A stretch of 14,447 nucleotides of DNA, from positions 1-14,447 of the forward strand of contig JAMOOT010000079.1 of the NCBI GenBank assembly GCA_027065215.1. The letters run 5' to 3'. Within the stretch, counting starts at the first letter, position 1; each line of letters opens with the position of its first letter. This document shows positions 7,580 to 13,575 of the stretch, piece by piece. Made by a program: the position numbers and the translations under genes. This DNA is from Candidatus Omnitrophota bacterium. GTDB taxonomy: Bacteria > Omnitrophota > Gorgyraeia > S143-82. The notes below the pieces were generated by a model that was given only the letters and a program-made list of their open reading frames with translations, did not search any database and was not told the origin of the DNA.

Positions 7580-7606
7580 AGGCCCCGGTAATAATACTCG
7601 GGACCT
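7580..7606 (-). terminator. Intrinsic terminator of the CBM-ParA-DUF4870 unit
   Basis: On the minus strand AGGTCCCG and CGGGGCCT form an 8-bp stem (one G-U pair) around an 11-base loop, followed by GTTTTACTATTTCT. On the plus strand the same stem has a C-A mismatch, so the RNA made from the minus strand folds better, matching the gene direction. It lies 27 bases after the DUF4870 stop codon. Confidence 0.65.
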
Positions 7607-7633
7607 TTTTACCAAAACTCACAAATATTTCTT

Positions 7634-7948
7634 CTACAAAACCAACTTTTCCGCCAGCAACCCAATAACTGGAAGAGACTGTTCCTCTCCTGAAAGTGCC
7701 CCTATAATGCCAAACACTATTGCAAGGCCCAAAAAAAGCCTACCCACTATCACAAAAAATACGCCAACCAAAGGGATTGCAGACAAACTCCAAATCAACA
7801 ATTCTATAATGAATAGAACTATCCCTTGTTTGACATGGAACCTAACAAATTCATCCTCTTTGGACTTCATCGCCGACCACAGGCAAAAAGGCCCAAGATA
7901 GGACAACATAGCCCATACCTTTGATTCCACTCGCACGATCTCTTCCAT
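7634..7948 (-). CDS. DUF4870 small membrane protein
   Basis: 104-residue membrane protein of the DUF4870 (Tic20-like) type. The signature runs from AMLSYLGPF (13-21) through KSKEDEFVRFHVKQGIVLF: a first hydrophobic segment, a short polar turn with 'FVRFHxKQG', then two more membrane helices (about 43-60 and 63-85). The family is widespread and its function is unknown; I assign none. A strong ribosome site (GGAGGG) precedes the ATG, 15 bp downstream of the parA stop. It is the last gene before the terminator at 7580-7606, so it is co-expressed with the ParA fusion and the jelly-roll protein. Confidence 0.82.
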   Translation of the reverse strand: MEEIVRVESKVWAMLSYLGPFCLWSAMKSKEDEFVRFHVKQGIVLFIIELLIWSLSAIPLVGVFFVIVGRLFLGLAIVFGIIGALSGEEQSLPVIGLLAEKLVL

Positions 7949-7963
7949 TGCCGCCCTCCTTTT

Positions 7964-9067
7964 TTAACCAATATTCAACAAGGAATCCAATTCCCCATAC
8001 GGATTTTTTTCTTTCATTGGGTTGTTAGGGTCATCCACCCATCTGCCATCAACTACAAACCTATACCTATACCTTCCGGGAGGCAAGGTCATGCTCTTGA
8101 CCCAAACCCCATTTCTCTTCTCTAATTTAGCATCCTCATTTACCCTCCACCCATTAAAATCGCCAGCAATAAAGACCTCCTTAGCCTCTGGATCCGGGAA
8201 TATAAACTCCACAGTCCGAGCCGGCATATCTCGCCCAATCTTAGGAGAAGATTTAGATATACGATTCTTTGGAGTCCAACCTTTACTTAACGGTTCAGGT
8301 GGTTCTATCCTGGAAATCAATTCCCTTGCCAAAGATAGATAATCCTTTGCCCCTCGACAATATTTATCATAATACAAAGCCGGCCTACCCTGACTTGCTG
8401 CTTCTCGCAGTTTCACATTCACATGTATAATAGTTCGACACACCTTATCTCCAAACCTCTCTCTTATTGCATCTTGCACCTGATAGGAGTACTGCAGACG
8501 AGAATCAAACATCGTCATAAGTATCCTATAATCCACATTATGATTCAATCTCTCCCGCACTAAATTTATTATATCCAATAACTGATTGACCCCATTAAAC
8601 GAGAAAAAACTCATCTCTAACGGAACGAGAACCTCATTGGCTGCCCTTAAGGCATTTATTGTCAAAAAACCAAGATTTGGGGGACAATCTATTAACACAT
8701 AATCAAACTTTGTCTGCATCCTACTAATTGCATCCCATAGCCGCGTTTCACGCCCTATTTCATCTGTTAATTCCTGCTCCAATGTACTCAACAGGATAGA
8801 AGAAGGGGCAAGATAGAGATTAGAATTTACCTCTTTCAGGATGGAGTCAAGATTCGTCTTGCTCTGGGAAAGAGAAGACAATACATCATATATAGATTGT
8901 TCAATCTTATCTGGATCATAACCTAACCCAGTACTCGCATGGGCCTGCGGATCAAAGTCTATAACTAAAATCTTTTTCCCTATTTGCGCCAATGAGGCCG
9001 AAAGATTTACTGCGGTCGTGGTTTTACCACATCCCCCTTTTTGATTGGCTATAGCCAACACATACAT
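7964..9067 (-). CDS. parA: ParA-family ATPase fused to a CBM48/AMPK-type glycogen-binding domain
   Basis: 367-residue two-domain protein. Residues 1 to about 255 are a full ParA/Soj ATPase: deviant Walker A KGGCGKTTT (10-18) with signature Lys10, the A' motif DFDPQAHAS (37-45) and Walker B VLIDCPPNLG (124-133). ParA proteins form ATP-dependent, DNA-binding dimers that position plasmids, chromosomes or large cargo. After a proline- and serine-rich linker (about 256-282), residues 283-367 form an early-set carbohydrate-binding domain: GDFNGW (302-307), LPPGRYRYRFVVDGRW (328-343), then DDPNNP. Trp307 and Trp343 match the glycogen-contacting tryptophans of the AMPK beta-subunit domain. The start has a GGGGGGAG ribosome site. 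It is the second gene of a three-gene unit, and no parB is present. The ATPase and domain assignments are firm; a role in glycogen positioning is hypothesis. Confidence 0.93.
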   Translation of the reverse strand: MYVLAIANQKGGCGKTTTAVNLSASLAQIGKKILVIDFDPQAHASTGLGYDPDKIEQSIYDVLSSLSQSKTNLDSILKEVNSNLYLAPSSILLSTLEQELTDEIGRETRLWDAISRMQTKFDYVLIDCPPNLGFLTINALRAANEVLVPLEMSFFSFNGVNQLLDIINLVRERLNHNVDYRILMTMFDSRLQYSYQVQDAIRERFGDKVCRTIIHVNVKLREAASQGRPALYYDKYCRGAKDYLSLARELISRIEPPEPLSKGWTPKNRISKSSPKIGRDMPARTVEFIFPDPEAKEVFIAGDFNGWRVNEDAKLEKRNGVWVKSMTLPPGRYRYRFVVDGRWVDDPNNPMKEKNPYGELDSLLNIG

Positions 9068-9095
9068 AAGTCTCCCCCCTTTTTAAATTCCCTTT

Positions 9096-9713
9096 TCACG
9101 TGCCCTCAATAAATCTTATGTTATCAATATACATAGTGCCCTTCGGTACAGAGACATTCCATTCATCTAAAATAAATCCTATCTGCCTAACATCATTCCA
9201 AGAGGTAATTTTATTTACCTCCGAAAGTGGAATCACAACCTCTTTCCATTTTGTTCCCAAGGATGGAATTCCAACCTCGCCAACCTCCCTAAATTGATTC
9301 ACAAAATCTACCCGAATACTGTGATTTTCTCCTGAAGAGAATCGCACATCAAAGGCCAAAGATGAAAACCGAGAGGCATCAACCCCTTCCAGATTTAAAT
9401 AGTATTCTATAGTGGCACCTGAATTGGGATTAGAAAAATCAAATGCAATCGACACAGGCACAGAGGAAGGATTAACCCTTATTTCCTGAGAATGAACTAT
9501 TGAATTAGTCTTATGGGCACGATGGAAAAGGATTCCAGATCTCCAACCAATAATCAGCAGACACACCAAGACAACATTAAGCACCACCAAAGGGGTATTT
9601 AAATTAAAATACCTACCCTGTACTGTCACCTCAGTAGAATCCGCCACTGACTTGCCCTCTCCCCCAGAAAAATAAGTCCTGGCGAGTATATCCGCCACCC
9701 TTTTATTAGCCAT
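9096..9713 (-). CDS. Membrane-anchored jelly-roll (carbohydrate-binding-like) protein
   Basis: 205-residue protein: a polar N-terminal segment (1-54), one transmembrane helix (about 57-77, NTPLVVLNVVLVCLLIIGW region), then a beta-sandwich (about 90-205). YYLNLEGVDASRFSSLAFDVRF, KWKEVVIPLSEV, VRQIGFILDE and the closing MYIDNIRFIE are the alternating strands of CBM11/CIA30-type jelly rolls; the final 'YIDNIRF' strand is especially typical. The sandwich would face the periplasm and the N-terminus the cytoplasm if the usual positive-inside rule holds. It is the first gene of the unit with the ParA-CBM48 fusion (28-bp gap). No enzyme motif is seen. Whether it really binds sugar, and which one, cannot be read from the sequence. 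Confidence 0.68.
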   Translation of the reverse strand: MANKRVADILARTYFSGGEGKSVADSTEVTVQGRYFNLNTPLVVLNVVLVCLLIIGWRSGILFHRAHKTNSIVHSQEIRVNPSSVPVSIAFDFSNPNSGATIEYYLNLEGVDASRFSSLAFDVRFSSGENHSIRVDFVNQFREVGEVGIPSLGTKWKEVVIPLSEVNKITSWNDVRQIGFILDEWNVSVPKGTMYIDNIRFIEGT

Positions 9714-9722
9714 TACATCTTT

Positions 9723-9751
9723 TTTATAACACCAAACCCCTTGTAAGTCAA
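9723..9751 (-). promoter_or_regulatory. Sigma70-type promoter for the CBM-ParA-DUF4870 unit
   Basis: Reading the minus strand: TTGACT (9751-9746), a 17-base spacer and TATAAA (9728-9723), each hexamer one base from consensus. The -35 overlaps the stop codon of the helicase gene. Transcription starting 6-9 bases after the -10 would leave only about 1-4 bases before the ATG at 9713, so the first gene may be read from a nearly leaderless mRNA; no proper Shine-Dalgarno is visible there. Confidence 0.7.
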
Positions 9752-11700
9752 TGGGAAGAAAACCAATCTTTCTCCCAAATAGGAGTAGGGTTTATCCCTC
9801 CAACGCAAAATTCTTTATACCCATCCTTAGGAAGTTCCTCTATAAATGTGCTACGCTTAGGCACATAACCGCCAAAGCGATAATCAAAACTCATTGTAGG
9901 AGAGGTAATTATAAGGTGTCGTTTAGCCCGTGTAAGGGCCACATAGAATAGCCTTCTTTCTTCCTCTATTCCCCCCTCTTCCCGAAGGCTCTTGGCATGG
10001 GGGAACTGGCCATCTATCACCCCCATAACAAATACCACTTCCCATTCTAACCCCTTTGCCTGATGAACTGTAGAAAGAATCACTGAATCCGTCCCTCCAA
10101 GTTCTTTTTTAAAATTCTCATTTAGACCTATATCAGAGAATAATGTCTCTAAATCTTGATATCCTTTCAAAAAGTCTAACAGATAAATCAAGTCTTCTTG
10201 CCGTTGGGTATAATCATCGAAATTTTCACGCAGATAGTCCCAGTATCCCTCCTCCAAAATATATCTACAGGCCTCACTAAGGGAAAGATTTTTGATAGAA
10301 GAAAAAATATTCACTATCTTACGCAAAGAGCCTTTTGCCTTACCGGAAACGCGAGGAAGGCCCTCCGTAGTTATATCAAACAAATCCATATCTCTCAGTA
10401 AGAGATATAGTTTCTTCGCAGTTTGGGGGCCTATTCCGGGATAAAGGCATAACAATCTTTGCCAGGCCATATAATCCTTAGGGTTATATAGGACCCGCAA
10501 ATAAGCGATTACATCTTTTATATGAGCCTGCTCAAAGAATCTAACTCCACCTCGCATAATATAGCCTATTCCCCTTGATGCCAGGCTTAGTTCCAATTTT
10601 GCTGAGTGGTAACTTGCCCGGAAGAGAACAGCAATCTGGTTGGCAGATATTCCTTCGTCCAAAAACAACCCTATTTGGTCGGCAATAAATCGCGCTTCAT
10701 CTTCCGCTGATCCGAAACTGGCCACTAAAGGGAGTTCTCCGCTATCTATCGCTACAGCCTTCAATTGTTTTTTAAATGCTCGTTGATTATTCTCTATTGC
10801 GCAATTAGCCAGATAGATCACTTCCGGAGTAGAACGATAGTTTTGATTCAAATAAAAGACCTTAGCATCGGGATGACGCTTAGGAAAATTCAAGATATTC
10901 TCAATAGTGGCACCTCTAAAAGAATAAATACTTTGGGCATCATCCCCCACTACCATCAAATTTCGATGATGTGAACTTAACAATTCCACTATTTCGGCTT
11001 GGAGAGAACTGGTATCTTGATATTCATCAACTAAGACATATTTAAACCTACGGGCATAGTAGTCCCTTATTTCTTTATCAGAACGCAACATTCGATATGT
11101 CAATAACAACAAATCATCAAAATCAACCAATCCCCCTTCTTGCTTTCTCTTCTCATACATTTCAAATACCTGCTTTATAGGAAAGTAAAATTGAGTAAAC
11201 TCTTCAAACATATTTCGCAATATATCCTCCCAAGGCTGCAACGTATTAATAGAAATACCGCGCAAATAAGAGAAAAAACCAGCTGAAGGAAAACCTTTTA
11301 CCGACTTATCTGAATTAACATCCCGTATACACTGGGCAAAAAGAGCCTTTGAATCCTCATCGTCCAAGATAATATAATTTTGTGACAAACCCAACCGCGG
11401 GGCAAATTTCCGCAGGATTCTATTGCACACGTGATGAAAAGTCCCCCCCCACATCCCTGATAACGAATTTCCCAATAAAGATTCAACCCGCGAAAGCATT
11501 TCCTTAGCTGCCTTGATGGTAAAAGTGAGCAACAACAACTCCTTAGGAGATACTCCATTTTCCAACAGATAAGCAACTCGATAGACCAAGGTTCTTGTCT
11601 TTCCACTTCCTGCTCCTGCTAAGACAAGGCAGTACCCTTCCCCATTCTTTACTACTTCTAATTGCTCTGCATTAAGAGATCTATCATAATCTATCTTCAT
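9748..11700 (-). CDS. pcrA: UvrD/PcrA-family ATP-dependent DNA helicase
   Basis: 650-residue superfamily 1A 3'-5' helicase that acts in repair and in removal of protein blocks from DNA. Visible in order: Q-motif LNAEQLEVV (9-17), Walker A LAGAGSGKTRT (27-37), Ia TFTIKAAKEM (59-68), Walker B LVDEYQD (223-229), motif III VGDDAQSIYSFRGA (251-264), motif IV NQNYRS (285-290), motif V STVHQAKGLEWE (543-554) and motif VI EERRLFYVALTRAK (580-593). It is about 70 residues shorter than typical PcrA and lacks the C-terminal Tudor-like tail that binds RNA polymerase. The ATG has an AGGAAGG ribosome site 6 bases upstream. It appears to be transcribed alone; the next gene has its own promoter. UvrD, PcrA and Rep cannot be separated by sequence reading alone. 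Confidence 0.93.
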   Translation of the reverse strand: MKIDYDRSLNAEQLEVVKNGEGYCLVLAGAGSGKTRTLVYRVAYLLENGVSPKELLLLTFTIKAAKEMLSRVESLLGNSLSGMWGGTFHHVCNRILRKFAPRLGLSQNYIILDDEDSKALFAQCIRDVNSDKSVKGFPSAGFFSYLRGISINTLQPWEDILRNMFEEFTQFYFPIKQVFEMYEKRKQEGGLVDFDDLLLLTYRMLRSDKEIRDYYARRFKYVLVDEYQDTSSLQAEIVELLSSHHRNLMVVGDDAQSIYSFRGATIENILNFPKRHPDAKVFYLNQNYRSTPEVIYLANCAIENNQRAFKKQLKAVAIDSGELPLVASFGSAEDEARFIADQIGLFLDEGISANQIAVLFRASYHSAKLELSLASRGIGYIMRGGVRFFEQAHIKDVIAYLRVLYNPKDYMAWQRLLCLYPGIGPQTAKKLYLLLRDMDLFDITTEGLPRVSGKAKGSLRKIVNIFSSIKNLSLSEACRYILEEGYWDYLRENFDDYTQRQEDLIYLLDFLKGYQDLETLFSDIGLNENFKKELGGTDSVILSTVHQAKGLEWEVVFVMGVIDGQFPHAKSLREEGGIEEERRLFYVALTRAKRHLIITSPTMSFDYRFGGYVPKRSTFIEELPKDGYKEFCVGGINPTPIWEKDWFSSH

Positions 11701-11759
11701 ATCTAACCTTCCTGTAAACTACACTACTACAAACTATGCTACCTTACTTACGGTTAACG

Positions 11760-11768
11760 ATTTTAACA
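11760..11768 (-). promoter_or_regulatory. Probable extended -10 promoter of the helicase gene
   Basis: The minus strand reads TGT-TAAAAT (-10 at 11765-11760, five of six consensus bases, with an extended TGn). A poor -35 (TCTTAT) lies 17 bases upstream. The start site would be near 11753, giving a leader of about 52 bases that ends in the AGGAAGG ribosome site. Confidence 0.35.
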
Positions 11769-11822
11769 CAGTCTTGGTTGTAATAAGAAAATTTCTAACA
11801 TTTCATAGCGTATAATATCTGT

Positions 11823-11920
11823 GGAATAAAACCTCGCCCCATGAAGCCATAGTACACCCCTCACTTCTCCAAAACCTTGTATAGCAGAAAGGGAGCGGAA
11901 TACCGCTCCCTTTCTATATT
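11823..11920 (+). ncRNA. Candidate small RNA with C-rich loops (speculative)
   Basis: The 318-bp gap between hcp and the helicase gene has a perfect -10 hexamer TATAAT on the plus strand (11811-11816). About 70 bases after the expected start come a 13-bp terminator hairpin and a U-rich tail. The roughly 100-base RNA would encode no protein of note. It would carry CCTCGCCCC (11832-11840), CACCCCTCAC (11855-11864) and CTTCTCC (11864-11870), all complementary in type to Shine-Dalgarno sequences. No good -35 is visible, so this is a candidate only; the hairpin may simply terminate hcp on the other strand. Confidence 0.25.
11886..11915. terminator. 13-bp perfect hairpin terminator between hcp and helicase gene
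   Basis: AGAAAGGGAGCGG (11886-11898), loop AATA, CCGCTCCCTTTCT (11903-11915): a perfect 13-bp inverted repeat with an A-rich 5' edge and a T-rich 3' edge. It can terminate in both directions. On the minus strand it lies about 100 bases after the hcp stop. On the plus strand it is followed by a longer T-rich run (ATATTCTTTCTCT), the better terminator context. No gene lies between 11916 and 12018. Confidence 0.8.
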
Positions 11921-12018
11921 CTTTCTCTAATCCTATACCTTAGTTAAACTGACGCTTATCCCTTATTATCTCTATTACAAGACATCCAACCGTAACACCT
12001 CAAAACTCGGTTTACCCT

Positions 12019-13308
12019 CTATCCCAATATCTCTTCTACATCTTTGTCTGCAGTAGATATCAACCTTAGACCAAACCTATCTACCAATACCTTTAATATA
12101 GTCTCATCTACCCAAGCAGGCTTTATTGGGCCAAGATAGATATTCTTTATCCCCAAAGATAATAAAGTCCAAAGAATAGCCACTGCCTTCTGCTCCATCC
12201 ACGATATAATCAACCGCAAAGGCAGACCGTTAACATCGGTATTGAACAGATCAGCCAAGGCAGAGGCAATTTCTATTGCATCAATTGCATCGTTACACTG
12301 CCCCAGATCTATCAAACGAGGGATACCTTCTATCTCGCCCAACTCCATATCATTTATACGGAACTTACCACAGGCCAAAGTAAGGACTATTGTTTCCTTA
12401 GGCAATCTCTCAACAAATTCTCGATAATAAGCACTCATCTTAAAGGGCGTATCACATCCCCCTACCAAGAAGAAATAACGAATCTTACCCGCTAAGACCA
12501 ATTCCTTGATCTTGTCTGCCAAAGAAAGGACCACAGATTTAGAAAAACCAGTTGTGATATACCTCTCTTCCTCTTCTTCTAATCCCGGCAATTCCAGTGC
12601 CTTTGCAATCACTTCTGAGTAATCATAACCCGGTATATGCTTTACCTTTGGGAGACCTGCTATCCCGGTGGTAAAGATTCTATCCCTGTATGAATCCAGC
12701 GGTATCAATACACAATTAGATGTCCCCAAAATAGCCGCCTGATACTTAGAGAAGATCTGCTTTTGGTCATGCCAAGCACCACCCAAATTACCAACCAGAT
12801 GGGGAAACTTTTTCAATTCAGGATAACCATGGGCAGGGAGCATCTCAGAATGGGTGTAGATATCTATACCTTTCCCTTCTGTCTGTTTCAATAGTTCATA
12901 AAGAGCCTTTAGATTATGGCCTGTCACAATTATAGCCTTCCCTTTCTTTGCCGAAGCCCTGACCTTAGCGGGTTTTGGCTCGCCAAAATTCTTTATATGT
13001 GCCTCTTTTAACATCTTCATTACCTTGAGATTGATCTGTCCGGCCTTTAAAGAAAGATCTATAAACCTATCCAGATCAAAATTCACATTCGTCAGCGTAG
13101 AATACAAAGCCTCAGCCAAAAAAGCATCCACATCCTCATCAACAAACCCCAATTCCCGAGCATGATAAGCATAAGCAGCGATACCCTTAAGACTAAATAT
13201 CAGGTTATCCTGAACCCTTGCCAAAACCGGATCCTTCCCACAAACCCCGTAAGAATCACAACCTTGCCCCTTTGCTGTCTGCGAACACTGATAACAAAAC
13301 ATCTCCAT
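12019..13308 (-). CDS. hcp: Hydroxylamine reductase / hybrid-cluster protein, class III
   Basis: 429-residue Hcp, a cytoplasmic Fe-S protein credited with reducing hydroxylamine or nitric oxide in anaerobes. N-terminal Cys5, Cys8, Cys17 and Cys23 bind a cubane cluster. All ligands of the hybrid Fe-S-O cluster are present: His131 (TGHNL), Glu155 (HSEMLPAHGYP), Cys199 (TSNCV), Cys285 (GGCD), Cys313 (LACGKF), Cys338 (GQCND) and Glu372 plus Lys374 (WMEQKA). Class I/II enzymes are about 540-550 residues; the roughly 110-residue shortfall falls between the cysteine motif and His131, as in class III proteins of thermophiles and methanogens. ATG at 13308 follows a perfect AAAGGAGGT ribosome site. No Hcr reductase gene is adjacent. 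The gene is divergent from a MarR-type regulator, with an operator palindrome in its leader. Confidence 0.95.
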   Translation of the reverse strand: MEMFCYQCSQTAKGQGCDSYGVCGKDPVLARVQDNLIFSLKGIAAYAYHARELGFVDEDVDAFLAEALYSTLTNVNFDLDRFIDLSLKAGQINLKVMKMLKEAHIKNFGEPKPAKVRASAKKGKAIIVTGHNLKALYELLKQTEGKGIDIYTHSEMLPAHGYPELKKFPHLVGNLGGAWHDQKQIFSKYQAAILGTSNCVLIPLDSYRDRIFTTGIAGLPKVKHIPGYDYSEVIAKALELPGLEEEEERYITTGFSKSVVLSLADKIKELVLAGKIRYFFLVGGCDTPFKMSAYYREFVERLPKETIVLTLACGKFRINDMELGEIEGIPRLIDLGQCNDAIDAIEIASALADLFNTDVNGLPLRLIISWMEQKAVAILWTLLSLGIKNIYLGPIKPAWVDETILKVLVDRFGLRLISTADKDVEEILG

Positions 13309-13334
13309 CTTCTACCTCCTTTTTGCCCGTCCAC

Positions 13335-13357
13335 ATTAGTTAGCACTCCTAACTAAT
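13335..13357. promoter_or_regulatory. Operator palindrome O1, downstream of the hcp -10
   Basis: ATTAGTTAG, spacer CACTC, CTAACTAAT: a perfect 9-bp inverted repeat of MarR-operator size (23 bp). It would cover about +2 to +25 of the hcp transcript, where a bound repressor would block initiation. An extra ATTAG half-site (13363-13367), paired with CTAAT (13353-13357) across 5 bases, reaches into the -10. The divergent MarR-family protein is the obvious ligand. Confidence 0.75.
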
Positions 13358-13365
13358 TTTAGATT

Positions 13366-13394
13366 AGGATAAAATATATCCACTCCATTGTCAA
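13366..13394 (-). promoter_or_regulatory. hcp promoter
   Basis: Minus strand: TTGACA (13394-13389, perfect -35), 17-base spacer, TATCCT (13371-13366, four of six). The start is expected near 13359, giving a leader of about 50 bases that contains operator O1 and ends in the AAAGGAGGT ribosome site. Confidence 0.72.
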
Positions 13395-13411
13395 GAAAAA
13401 AGTCACATTCT

Positions 13412-13433
13412 TTTTCCTCTATTGCGAGGAAAA
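13412..13433. repeat. 8-bp inverted repeat upstream of the hcp -35
   Basis: TTTTCCTC, spacer TATTGC, GAGGAAAA: a perfect dyad 18 bp upstream of the hcp -35 and 69 bp upstream of the regulator's -35. It is unrelated in sequence to the GTTAG/CTAAC operators, so a second DNA-binding protein could act here. It could also be chance in an AT-rich spacer. Confidence 0.4.
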
Positions 13434-13501
13434 CTATACCCGAACCATTTCCCCAAAACGGGACAAGATCCTAAAGGCACTGATATGCGATCGGTAGTTT
13501 C

Positions 13502-13530
13502 TTGACAACGATTGTAAGGACTGCTAACAT
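13502..13530 (+). promoter_or_regulatory. Promoter of the MarR-family gene
   Basis: TTGACA (13502-13507, perfect), 17-base spacer, TAACAT (13525-13530, four of six) preceded by TGC, an extended -10. The start would be near 13537, about 39 bases before the ATG. Operator O2 overlaps the spacer and -10. Confidence 0.7.
13514..13528. promoter_or_regulatory. Operator O2, over the regulator's own -10
   Basis: GTAAG-GACTG-CTAAC matches O1 read on the minus strand (GTTAG-GAGTG-CTAAC) at 13 of 15 positions with the same 5-base spacer. It covers the end of the spacer and the first bases of the -10, a position suited to autorepression. A further CTAAC half-site lies 11 bp downstream (13535-13539). Confidence 0.62.
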
Positions 13531-13575
13531 TTACCTAACTCTAAAAGCACATCGGAAAAAGATAATAAAATAGAT

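Noticed and set aside
11298..11606. A 102-residue minus-strand ORF in another frame of the helicase gene.
   Set aside because: It overlaps conserved helicase motifs and shows no family features of its own.
11803..11850. A 15-residue minus-strand ORF (MASWGEVLF... start at 11850) with GAGGGG a few bases upstream, as a leader peptide for the helicase gene.
   Set aside because: It ends about 40 bases upstream of the best helicase promoter, so it would not be in that transcript, and it has no attenuator-like structure after it.
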